NCBI GenBank assembly: GCA_937982605.1
Contig: CALJLC010000247.1
Span: 1 to 7,410 of the forward strand
Source: an uncultured Gemmatimonadales bacterium
GTDB taxonomy: Bacteria > Gemmatimonadota > Gemmatimonadetes > Longimicrobiales > Gaopeijiaceae
DNA length: 7,410 bases
Direction of reading: 5' to 3'
The notes beneath the pieces are model-generated. The model searched no databases. It had not been told where the DNA came from and saw only the letters and a program-made list of their open reading frames with translations. A program made the translations under genes and the position numbers. Shown piece by piece: positions 1 through 6,189 of this stretch (its first letter is position 1; each line of letters opens with the position of its first letter).

Positions 1-150
1 GAGGTCACCGAGGTCCCGGTCGGCACGGTCAAAAGCCGGCTGTTCCGCGCCCGGCGTCGTCTGCAGGAGGCGCTGTACGCGTACGCCGTCGAGAGCGGTT
101 TCCTCCGGCCCGGGGCGCGGGCCAGCGACGGGCCAAAGGAGGCCACATGA
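1..150 (+). CDS. ECF-type RNA polymerase sigma factor, C-terminal end (5' part outside window)
   Basis: Frame 1 is open from the first base to a TGA at 148-150 and gives 49 residues. The start EVTEVPVGTVKSRLFRARRR is the recognition helix and flanking part of sigma-70 region 4.2, which contacts the -35 element; the V-x-x-G-T-V-K-S-R-L-x-R-A-R pattern is typical of extracytoplasmic-function sigma factors. A short tail without recognisable motif follows, to about residue 49. The stop overlaps the next start as ATGA, so the two genes are translationally coupled, and that next gene encodes a zinc-type anti-sigma factor. This is the usual ECF sigma/anti-sigma pairing. The ECF group cannot be assigned because regions 2 and most of 4 lie outside the window. 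Confidence 0.88.
   Translation, partial: EVTEVPVGTVKSRLFRARRRLQEALYAYAVESGFLRPGARASDGPKEAT
135..142 (+). promoter_or_regulatory. Strong Shine-Dalgarno site for the anti-sigma gene
   Basis: AAAGGAGG lies inside the last codons of the sigma gene, 4 nt before the ATG at 147. It is an almost complete match to the anti-16S sequence. It supports the start at 147 over the internal in-frame ATG at 204 and supports coupled translation of the sigma and anti-sigma genes. Confidence 0.7.
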
Positions 151-440
151 CGCTGTTCGGATTCCTGAGGCGGCTCTTCGGCGTCCGCTCCGAGGCGGAA
201 CCGATGATCTCGTGCGAGGAGGCGCTCGCCGTCGTCCACGAGTACCTGGACGGGGAGCTCGACGCGTCGCAGCACGAGCGCGTCCGCGCGCACTTCGACG
301 TATGCGCCCGCTGCTATCCCGGCCTCCAGGCGGAGGAGGCGTTCCGTGCGGTCGTGCGGCGCGCCGAGGAAGGGTGCACGGCGCCCCCGGAGCTGCGCGA
401 GCGCGTGCTCGCCGCGCTCGCCGCGGTGGGGGAGGACTGA
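147..440 (+). CDS. Soluble zinc-binding anti-sigma factor (zf-HC2 / ZAS type)
   Basis: A 97-residue protein expected to bind and inhibit the ECF sigma factor encoded just upstream. The anti-sigma zinc signature is visible: Cys23 in ISCEEA, then His49, Cys53 and Cys56 in HFDVCARC (H-x3-C-x2-C). Between them is an acidic helix-turn pattern (EYLDGELD, about 32-39) common in this fold. There is no hydrophobic stretch long enough for a membrane helix, so it is cytoplasmic, like RsrA or ChrR-type ZAS proteins and unlike the membrane-anchored class. The first 19 residues form a basic, hydrophobic extension before the usual domain start. A further Cys77 lies outside the motif. The zinc-thiolate cluster makes a redox or metal signal plausible, but that is inference. 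It ends 13 bp from the convergent permease gene. Confidence 0.85.
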   Translation: MTLFGFLRRLFGVRSEAEPMISCEEALAVVHEYLDGELDASQHERVRAHFDVCARCYPGLQAEEAFRAVVRRAEEGCTAPPELRERVLAALAAVGED

Positions 441-453
441 GCAACGGGCCGGC

Positions 454-2628
454 TCACCCTGCCGGGGCTCGGGTCTCGCGTCCGCCGAGCGTGCGGATCG
501 CGCGCGCGTCGCCGATCAGCCACACCCGGTCGTCGGCCTGCAGCACCGTCGAGCCCTTCGGGACCAGATCCCGGCCGTCGCGCCGGACGAGGACGACGAG
601 CGCGCGCCCGGGCAGATCGATAGACCCCAGGGAGCGCCCGATCCACGCCTCCGTCTGACGGCCCCAGCCCACGACCAGGCTGACCAGACGCTCCTCCGAG
701 AAGAGGGTCGCCTTGAGCTCGAGCGCGTGTCGGGCCGCGAGCCAGGAGGAGACGAAGTCGGGGTCCTCGGCCCGGGTCGCGAGCTGTCCGAGGATGCGCA
801 GGTGCCGGCCCGCGCCGCCCGCGGGGCTGACGAGGAAGAAGGCCGCGCGGGTCTCGCGGAGCTTGCGAGCCGTCTCCTCGTCCTCGACGCGGGGTGTGGA
901 GATCCCCTCGGGGACCCGCACCAGCAGCAGGGAGGTGCGCGTCACGTCCGGCAGGCACAGGTGGGGCAGCGCCACGCCGCGGTCGACGGGGATCCGGCGC
1001 AGGTCGGGGACGTGCCCGAAGCCCTCGCGCAGGACGCGCGCGTGGATTCCGGTGCCGGGCGCCAGCCGTCGGCTCGCCCGCTCCACGAGCGTCGTCCAGT
1101 CGACCCGTGCGTCGAAGTCCAGAACCGCGGCGTCGGCCACGACGTCTTCGAAGCCGTCGCCTTCGCGAACCCCGATCTCCCCGGCGATGCGTCGCAGCTC
1201 GAGGTCGAGCGCCGCGTTCCTCCGCTCTCCGAGGCGGTGCATCGTGTGCATGATGGCGCCCGAGCGCTCGATCCGGGGCGCGACCCAGCGCAGGTACCAC
1301 GCCACCGTGACCGAGACCATTCCGAGGGTGAAGAGGATCGCCATCGCGCCCATCTCGGCGATGAGCCAGAGCGGCGCGACGAAGCCGACGACCTGCATCC
1401 ACGGATAGAACGGAGATCGGTACGCCGGGTCGTACGAAGCGATGCGGCTCTCGCGCATCACCACCACGGCGAGGCTGAGCAGGGAGAAGAGGAGGAGCTG
1501 GAACGCGCTTGCCAGCTTGGCGATGTCCGAGATCGGGAGGAAGACGATCGCGACCGCCATGAGGACCGCCGTGGTGACGACCGCCAGCCGCGGCGTGCCC
1601 GAACGTCCGACCGAGCCGAAGGCGGCGGGCACGATCTTGTCGCGGGCCATCGCCAGCGGGTACCGCGAGGCCGACAGGATCCCCGCGTTGCCGGTCGACG
1701 CGAAGGCCGCGATGGCCGCCACGACGATCAGCGCCACGCCGATTCCGTTCGGCAGCGGATCGAGCACCGCCATCGCGCTCGCCACCGGCGTCAGGTCGGC
1801 GCGCAGCTCCTCCGGCGGCAGCACCGCCACCATGACGAAGACGCCCAGGCCGTACACGACCGACGTCGTGGCGAGGGAGAGCATCATCCCGCGCGGGATG
1901 TTCCGGTGCGGGTCGCGTACCTCTTCGGCCACGCTCGCCACCTTCGTCAGACCCGCGTACGAGACGAAGACGAAGCCGACGGTCGAGAAGAACTCGGCCA
2001 CTCCGAAGGGCATGAACGGGGTGAAGCGCTCGGCCAGCACCGCGCCCGGCCCGCCGGAGCCGACCTCGGCGACACCGATCGCGATGAAGAGCGCCATGAT
2101 CACGAGCAGCGTGGCGACCAGCCACCGTTGCAGCGCGCCCGTCTCCTTGGCGCCCACGAGATTGACGACCGCGAAGGCCACGGTGAGCAGCACCGCGAGC
2201 ACGCGCACCGGGATGTCGAAGTAGAGCGACAGGTACGCCCCCATGCCCACGAGCGCGAAGGCGCTCTTCAGGACGAGCGCGAACCAGGTGCCCACGCCCC
2301 CCACCGAGCCGACGAGCGGCCCGAGGCTCCGGTCGAGGAAGTAGTACGCCCCGCCGGCGCGGGGCATCGCGGTGGCGAGCTCGGCCACGCAGAACATCGC
2401 GGGCATGATGAGGAATCCCGCGACCACGTAGGCGAGCGCCACCGACGGGCCGGTCTGCGCGGCGGCGAGGCCCGGGAGCAGGAAGAAGCCGGAGCTGAAC
2501 ATCGCCCCGGTGCTGATGGCATAGACGTCCAGCAACCCCAGCTCCTTGCGGAGCCGGTGCGGGGCGGACGGGGCGGCAGCGGAGGGGGACGGGGCCGACA
2601 TGCCCGAATGTCGCCCCGATCGGATCAT
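454..2628 (-). CDS. APC-superfamily permease fused to PTS EIIA-like and TrkA-C (RCK-C) domains
   Basis: A 724-residue inner-membrane transporter. Residues about 30-450 form the LeuT-fold APC core with roughly 12 hydrophobic segments. Family marks include GAMFSSGFFLLPG (41-53, the unwound TM1 substrate motif), AELATAMPRAGGAYYF (82-97) and EEVRDPHRNIP (235-245). A linker of about 40 residues leads to an EIIA type-2-like domain (about 490-645) that keeps the phospho-acceptor-like histidine in GVALPHL (His556). The last part, about 645-715, is a TrkA-C/RCK-C domain (IGRSLGSIDLPG, then VLQADDRVWLIG), a ligand-sensing fold. The substrate is probably an amino acid, amine or related solute; the sequence does not settle it. 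Plain APC permeases are about 450-500 residues, so the tail is an added regulatory module. The gene lies 40 nt behind the GNAT-nitrilase gene on the same strand. The ATG at 2628 lacks a clear Shine-Dalgarno; the in-frame ATG at 2601 (residue 10) is an alternative start. Confidence 0.88.
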   Translation of the reverse strand: MIRSGRHSGMSAPSPSAAAPSAPHRLRKELGLLDVYAISTGAMFSSGFFLLPGLAAAQTGPSVALAYVVAGFLIMPAMFCVAELATAMPRAGGAYYFLDRSLGPLVGSVGGVGTWFALVLKSAFALVGMGAYLSLYFDIPVRVLAVLLTVAFAVVNLVGAKETGALQRWLVATLLVIMALFIAIGVAEVGSGGPGAVLAERFTPFMPFGVAEFFSTVGFVFVSYAGLTKVASVAEEVRDPHRNIPRGMMLSLATTSVVYGLGVFVMVAVLPPEELRADLTPVASAMAVLDPLPNGIGVALIVVAAIAAFASTGNAGILSASRYPLAMARDKIVPAAFGSVGRSGTPRLAVVTTAVLMAVAIVFLPISDIAKLASAFQLLLFSLLSLAVVVMRESRIASYDPAYRSPFYPWMQVVGFVAPLWLIAEMGAMAILFTLGMVSVTVAWYLRWVAPRIERSGAIMHTMHRLGERRNAALDLELRRIAGEIGVREGDGFEDVVADAAVLDFDARVDWTTLVERASRRLAPGTGIHARVLREGFGHVPDLRRIPVDRGVALPHLCLPDVTRTSLLLVRVPEGISTPRVEDEETARKLRETRAAFFLVSPAGGAGRHLRILGQLATRAEDPDFVSSWLAARHALELKATLFSEERLVSLVVGWGRQTEAWIGRSLGSIDLPGRALVVLVRRDGRDLVPKGSTVLQADDRVWLIGDARAIRTLGGRETRAPAG

Positions 2629-2638
2629 AGATCCAATC
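2618..2638. repeat. Imperfect dyad over the permease start codon
   Basis: GATCGGATC and GATCCAATC flank ATA, matching at 8 of 9 arm positions; the inner core GGATC-ATA-GATCC is perfect. The centre, 2628, is the first base of the annotated permease ATG. In RNA it could fold across the initiation codon; as DNA it could extend the operator formed by the two dyads next to it. Confidence 0.5.
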
Positions 2639-2652
2639 TATATTTTGTATAG
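2638..2652. promoter_or_regulatory. Perfect AT-rich dyad CTATA-N5-TATAG, candidate operator (T-N11-A)
   Basis: CTATA at 2638-2642 and TATAG at 2648-2652 are exact reverse complements with 5 bp between them. T2639 and A2651 are separated by 11 bases, the T-N11-A geometry of LysR-type sites. It lies 10-24 bp upstream of the permease ATG, so a protein bound here would overlap any promoter. The same bases on the minus strand contain TATACA and TATAGA, both possible weak -10 elements without a good -35. Confidence 0.5.
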
Positions 2653-2655
2653 GTC

Positions 2656-2674
2656 ACATAGTACGTGACTATGT
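2656..2674. promoter_or_regulatory. Perfect 7-bp-arm dyad at the end of the GNAT-nitrilase gene, candidate operator (T-N11-A)
   Basis: ACATAGT (2656-2662) and ACTATGT (2668-2674) are exact reverse complements around ACGTG. Within it, ATAG-N7-CTAT gives T2659-N11-A2671, the LysR-box geometry. Its centre at 2665 is exactly 20 bp from that of the neighbouring dyad (2645), about two helical turns, so both would face the same side of DNA. It contains the stop codon of the GNAT-nitrilase gene. A hairpin in that mRNA is the alternative reading; no U-tract follows, so it does not look like an intrinsic terminator. Confidence 0.5.
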
Positions 2675-4249
2675 AACGTCTCCACCTTTCCACACCACGT
2701 CGTAGAGGTCGGTACGCCGGTCGTTCCACGGCTGGACCGCTCCCTCGTACCGGTGTCGCCGGAGCGAGTCGAGGTCGACGTCGGCGATGACGAGCGTCTC
2801 CACGTTCGGCGTCGACTCCCCCGCGACGCCGTCGCGGGCGAAGGCGTGGTCGATGGGGGTGAAGATCCCGGACTGCGCGTAGTGCGTGTCGGCGTGCGGC
2901 ACGAAGGGCAGGTTCCCCGTGGTCCCCGAGGCGACGACGAAGACGTCGTTCTCCACGGCCCTCGCCTGGCAGCAGTACCGGACGCGGAGGTACGAGCCGC
3001 GATCCTCCGCGGCGAAGGGAACGAAGAGGATCACCGCGCCGCGCTCCGCCGCCACGCGCGCGAGCTCGGGGAAGTGGATGTCGTACGACCCCAGGATGGC
3101 GATCCGGCCCCGGTCGGTCTCGAAGACGCGCAGCTCCGAGCCCTCGTCGAGCCCCCACCAGCGCATCTCCTCGTGGGTCACGTGCATGCGCGGCTGCCGG
3201 TCGATCGTCCCGTCGCGCCGGAAGAGATACGCGACGCTGAGCAGGCGGTCGGCGCCTTCCAGCGTGAACTGGGACCCGCCGACGATGTTCACGTTGTGCT
3301 TCACCGCGGCGCGCGAGAAGAAGTCGAGGTACCGCGGGGTCAGGGCCGCCAGCGACCGCACGGCGTCGGCCGGTCGGCGCGCGGGCTCGAGCGCCATGAG
3401 CGGGCTGGTCAGAAGCTCGGGGAAGAGCACGAAGTCCGAGCGGCTCTGCGCCGCCGCATCGATGAAGAACGCGCACTGGGTCTCGAACTCCTCCCAGGCG
3501 TCGATCCGGCGCATCCGGTACTGCACCGAGCAGAGCCGCACCCGCGTGACCCGCTGCCACTTGCTCTGCGGGTCCCGCACGTAGTCGAGGTTGGTCCACT
3601 CGAGGTGGGTGGCGTAGCCGCGGGACGCCTCGTCCGACGGGAAGTAGTCCGGGATCAGCTCCACGAGCTGGAATCCGTTGGCCACCTGCGTGGTCAGCAC
3701 CGGGTCGTAGAGGCCGCGCTCGATCACCATCTCGACGTACTCGCGCGCGGTCATGTCGTCGGGCTGGGCTCCGAAACCGGGGATGCGGCCACCGATGACG
3801 ATCCGCGCGAGGTTCAGCCGACGGCAGAGGTCCTTGCGGGCGTCGTACAGCCTCCGCGCCAGGTGCATGCCCCGGAACTCCGGGTCCACCATGATCTCGA
3901 TGCCGTAGAGCGTGTCGCCGTCCGGCGCGTGGTTGCGGATGTAGCCCGAGTCGGAGACGAGCTTCCAGTCGTGCCACTCCTCGTACCGGTCGTATTCGAC
4001 GACCAGCGCGGAGGACGAGGCCACGATCCGTCCGTCGTACTCGAGGCAGAGCTGGCCGTCGGGGAAGAGCTCGATCTGGCTGGCTATCTGCTCGCGAGCC
4101 CACGGTCCCATACCGGGAAAGCAGCGCTGCTGCATCTCGACGAGCGCGGGGTAATCGTCCAGGGTGATCGGCCGAAGGAGGATTTGTTTCTCGAAATCCT
4201 CGAGCCGTAGCTTGCCGCGCGGCCCGCCGCCCGACGTGTCCGGAGCCAT
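2669..4249 (-). CDS. GNAT acetyltransferase - nitrilase-superfamily fusion protein (YhcX / Rim1-like type) with altered nitrilase triad
   Basis: A 526-residue cytoplasmic protein, close to the length of other fusions of this kind. Residues about 20-215 form a GNAT domain; the acetyl-CoA loop is visible in VDPEFRGMHLARRLYDARK (121-139), though the second loop Gly is His129. Residues about 235-510 form a carbon-nitrogen hydrolase domain of the Rim1-like subgroup, with FPELLTSP (276-283), MHVTHEEMRWWG (355-366), YDIHFPELAR (389-398), CQARAVEND (427-435) and YAQSGIFTP (458-466). The catalytic Glu is present (Glu278), but the position of the nucleophilic Cys before YD is Ser388 (codon TCG at 3088-3086), and the expected Lys before the HxT segment reads Arg354. 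Acetyl transfer may therefore persist while amidase/nitrilase chemistry is lost or changed. The substrate is unknown. The start at 4249 has only a weak upstream purine tract. The gene is divergent from the amidohydrolase and is followed after 40 nt by the permease. Confidence 0.88.
   Translation of the reverse strand: MAPDTSGGGPRGKLRLEDFEKQILLRPITLDDYPALVEMQQRCFPGMGPWAREQIASQIELFPDGQLCLEYDGRIVASSSALVVEYDRYEEWHDWKLVSDSGYIRNHAPDGDTLYGIEIMVDPEFRGMHLARRLYDARKDLCRRLNLARIVIGGRIPGFGAQPDDMTAREYVEMVIERGLYDPVLTTQVANGFQLVELIPDYFPSDEASRGYATHLEWTNLDYVRDPQSKWQRVTRVRLCSVQYRMRRIDAWEEFETQCAFFIDAAAQSRSDFVLFPELLTSPLMALEPARRPADAVRSLAALTPRYLDFFSRAAVKHNVNIVGGSQFTLEGADRLLSVAYLFRRDGTIDRQPRMHVTHEEMRWWGLDEGSELRVFETDRGRIAILGSYDIHFPELARVAAERGAVILFVPFAAEDRGSYLRVRYCCQARAVENDVFVVASGTTGNLPFVPHADTHYAQSGIFTPIDHAFARDGVAGESTPNVETLVIADVDLDSLRRHRYEGAVQPWNDRRTDLYDVVWKGGDVT
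4178..4201. repeat. Perfect 8-bp inverted repeat inside the 5' end of the GNAT-nitrilase gene
   Basis: GAGGATTT (4178-4185) and AAATCCTC (4194-4201) are exact reverse complements around an 8-bp spacer. They lie about codons 17-24 of the fusion gene and about 85-105 bp upstream of the amidohydrolase ATG. The bases are unusually AT-rich for this window. Because only 35 bp separate the two divergent start codons, an operator or promoter element for the amidohydrolase could well sit here. A chance dyad in coding sequence is possible. Confidence 0.35.
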
Positions 4250-4284
4250 CTGTTCCCATTCCGAGTGAGGAGACCGCCACCGCG

Positions 4285-5127
4285 ATGCTGATCGACTGCC
4301 ACGTCCACCTGAACAACTACCACACGAACGAAGGCGAGGCGCCGCGCCCGACCGAGGAGAACGTCCAGCGTCTCTTCGATGCCATGGCCGAGAACGGCGT
4401 GGATCACTCGGTCGTGCTCACCTCCTACAAGGTGAACGTGGATCGGCCCAGCGTCGAGCACGTGCTCGAGATTCTGGCCGAGGATCCCAGGACGACCGTC
4501 GTCGAGGGCCTCCGTTGGCGAGGGGACGCGCGCACGGACCTCTTCCACATGGAGGAGCGGATCCGCGACGGCCTCGTGAAGGGCATCAAGCTCTACCCCG
4601 GGTACGACCACTACCCCATCAACGACCCGTCGCTCGAGTCGGTCTTCCGGATCGCCGCGAAGCACGACGTGCCGGTCATGATCCACTGCGGGGACACCTA
4701 CGCGAAGAGCGCCAAGGTACGCATGGCCCACCCGCTCCTCGTCGACGACGTGGCCGTCGACTACCCCGACGTGCGCTTCGTCATCTGCCACCTCGGCAAC
4801 CCGTGGTTCCAGGACACCGCCGAGGTCCTTTACAAGAACGACAACGTCTACGCCGACATCTCCGGGCTCGTGCTCGGCAACTTCACGTACGAGTTCGAGC
4901 GCTACCTCGTGGCCCGGGTGAAGGACATGATCATGTACATGGGCGACCCCGGACGGCAGATCATGTACGGGACCGACTGGCCCCTCGTCGAGATGGCTCC
5001 CTACGTGCGCTTCCTCGAGAGCCTGGATTTCGACGACGACGAGTGGGAGCGGATCGCCTGGAAGACGGCCGCGGAGCTCTTCCGGATCGACGTCGGGCAG
5101 CTCGGGAACGGCGCCGGCGGGGGGTAG
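4285..5127 (+). CDS. Amidohydrolase family 2 (Amidohydro_2) metal-dependent hydrolase/decarboxylase
   Basis: A 280-residue TIM-barrel enzyme of the amidohydrolase superfamily, of the group that includes ACMSD-like decarboxylases and various lactone or amide hydrolases. The metal-binding pattern is complete: DCHVH with His6 and His8 on strand 1, MIHCGDT with His134, CHLGNPW with His169 (catalytic-type), and the strand-8 aspartate in YGTDWPL (Asp231). The GIKLYPGY segment (100-107) with Lys102 is also typical. No signal peptide is seen, so it is cytoplasmic. The substrate cannot be read from sequence. GAGGAG at 4267-4272 lies 12 nt before the ATG, a rather long but acceptable spacing. The gene is divergent from the GNAT-nitrilase gene and convergent with the LysR gene. 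The Gly/Asn-rich tail after about residue 270 lies beyond the barrel. Confidence 0.88.
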   Translation: MLIDCHVHLNNYHTNEGEAPRPTEENVQRLFDAMAENGVDHSVVLTSYKVNVDRPSVEHVLEILAEDPRTTVVEGLRWRGDARTDLFHMEERIRDGLVKGIKLYPGYDHYPINDPSLESVFRIAAKHDVPVMIHCGDTYAKSAKVRMAHPLLVDDVAVDYPDVRFVICHLGNPWFQDTAEVLYKNDNVYADISGLVLGNFTYEFERYLVARVKDMIMYMGDPGRQIMYGTDWPLVEMAPYVRFLESLDFDDDEWERIAWKTAAELFRIDVGQLGNGAGGG

Positions 5128-5150
5128 CGTGGCGGCGGGTCACGGGCCTC

Positions 5151-5171
5151 CTCCGGGGCGGCCCCCCGGGG
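5151..5171. terminator. GC-rich hairpin between convergent genes, possible bidirectional terminator
   Basis: Bases 5151-5158 (CTCCGGGG) pair with 5164-5171 (CCCCGGGG) through 8 bp including one G-T wobble, closing a 5-base loop. It lies in the 53-bp gap between the stops of the amidohydrolase and LysR genes, where a shared terminator is expected. No T-tract follows on either strand, so simple intrinsic termination is uncertain; in such GC-rich DNA part of the pairing may be chance. Confidence 0.4.
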
Positions 5172-5180
5172 CGCCGGGGC

Positions 5181-6083
5181 TCAGGCGCTGAAGAGGTCGG
5201 CCCGCGCGCCTTCGGTGATCGCCACCACCGCCGGGTGATGCAGGCGCCGCTCGGCGGAGATGGCGAAGAACTCCTCACTGAGCCCCACCGCGCGGCCGAC
5301 GACCTCCAGCGCGTACCGGACCCGCAGCTCCTCGGTGATGACGCTCGGGACGGCGAACATGCCGGCGCCGGCCTCTCCGAACGTGTTGATGAGGTCGTTG
5401 TCCTCGATCTCCGCGAAGACACGCGGACGCACCTTCCGGCGCTCGAACCACTGCTCGAGGGACGTGCGCAGGGCGTAGCCCTCGGAGGGCAGGATGAACG
5501 GCTCGTCGTGGAGCGTGCCGGGGAAGCCGTCGCGCAGCCGGTGCGCCAGGAGCGGCGGGCCGACGATGTCGACCGGGCTCGAGCCGAGCGGGTGGGTGAA
5601 GGCCTGGACCCGGGTGTCGTTCGGGACCGGGCGGTCGCTGATGATCAGGTCGAGCTCGTGGGCGGCCAGCTCGGCGAGGAGCCGCTCGCTCGGCCCCTCG
5701 CGGACCACGACGCGGACCGGGTCGTCCATCTCGAACGCCGGCGCCAGGAGGTGGAAGGTGACCAGGTTCGGCACCGTCGAGGAGACCCCGACGACGAGGC
5801 GCATGGGGCGGCCGGTCATGCGGCCCTCGACCGTGCGCGTGAGCTCCCGGCCGATCCGGAAGATCTCGTCCGCGTAGCCGAAGACGACCTTCCCCTCGTG
5901 CGTCAGGGTGAGCGAGCGGCCGTCGCGGTGGAAGAGCTCGTAGCCGAGGGCGTCCTCCAGCTTGCGCAGCTGCGCGCTGATCGAAGGCTGACTGACGTGC
6001 AGAACCTCCGAGGCGGCGGTCACGCCACCTTCCCGCACGACGTGCCAGAAGTACTCGAGGTGTCGGTAGTTCAGCCTGGGCAT
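5181..6083 (-). CDS. nhaR: LysR-family transcriptional regulator, NhaR-like
   Basis: A 300-residue regulator; E. coli NhaR is about the same length. The N-terminal winged HTH is clear (about 4-65): LNYRHLEYFWHVVREGG, then AASEVLHVSQPSISAQLRKL. LNY-HL-YFWHV is a hallmark of NhaR rather than of generic LysR proteins. The effector-binding domain covers about 93-300 and shares further NhaR-like stretches as I recall that family: HELDLIISDRPV (142-153), FAEIEDNDLINTFGEAGAGMF (spanning about 223-243), and the C-terminal pattern FFAISAERRLHHPAV. E. coli NhaR activates the Na+/H+ antiporter gene nhaA; no antiporter is present here, so the target may differ. I chose the ATG at 6083 because GGAGG (minus strand, 6092-6088) precedes it by 4 nt and the domain begins at once; a longer upstream reading to 6356 adds low-complexity Arg/Ser-rich sequence and runs through the divergent gene. 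The gene is divergent from the porin-like gene. Confidence 0.85.
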   Translation of the reverse strand: MPRLNYRHLEYFWHVVREGGVTAASEVLHVSQPSISAQLRKLEDALGYELFHRDGRSLTLTHEGKVVFGYADEIFRIGRELTRTVEGRMTGRPMRLVVGVSSTVPNLVTFHLLAPAFEMDDPVRVVVREGPSERLLAELAAHELDLIISDRPVPNDTRVQAFTHPLGSSPVDIVGPPLLAHRLRDGFPGTLHDEPFILPSEGYALRTSLEQWFERRKVRPRVFAEIEDNDLINTFGEAGAGMFAVPSVITEELRVRYALEVVGRAVGLSEEFFAISAERRLHHPAVVAITEGARADLFSA

Positions 6084-6100
6084 CGATCCTCCGTACGGCC

Positions 6101-6130
6101 ATTGTAGCCGTTGCCGGCCAAGCTTGTCCC
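6101..6130 (-). promoter_or_regulatory. Candidate sigma-70-type promoter of the LysR gene
   Basis: On the minus strand GGGACA (6130-6125) and TACAAT (6106-6101) are separated by 18 bp. The -10 matches the consensus at 5 of 6 positions and the -35 at 4 of 6. Transcription would begin near 6094, leaving a short leader that still contains the GGAGG at 6092-6088. Two 8-bp palindromes, CCGTACGG (6091-6098) and CAAGCTTG (6119-6126), flank the -10 and overlap the -35, and could serve autoregulation. Confidence 0.45.
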
Positions 6131-6189
6131 GCCCCGCCGAGCCCGGTACCGTGGCGCGGCGACTCCCCTCACGTCGACGACGCGACTCC

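Noticed and set aside
441..475. Possible terminator hairpin CCGGC/GCCGG between the anti-sigma and permease genes
   Set aside because: Only 5 bp of pairing with a 7-base loop, no T-tract, and partly within the permease coding end; not distinguishable from chance in this base composition.
346..2652. Very long plus-strand open frame (768 codons) antisense to the permease, and a similar 485-codon frame at 2753-4210
   Set aside because: Composition is dominated by Arg, Asp, His, Glu and Ala with no domain pattern, as expected for the opposite strand of GC-rich genes; the minus-strand products have clear family motifs.
2638..2674. AT-rich island as a scar of a mobile element or attachment site
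   Set aside because: No flanking direct repeats, transposase, integrase or tRNA remnant were seen, and its position between two co-oriented genes fits a promoter/operator better.
2643..2674. FadR/GntR-type operator reading of the dyad at 2656-2674
   Set aside because: The GT...AC half-sites are separated by 5 bases rather than the short spacing usual for that subgroup; the T-N11-A geometry fits LysR proteins better and a LysR gene is present.
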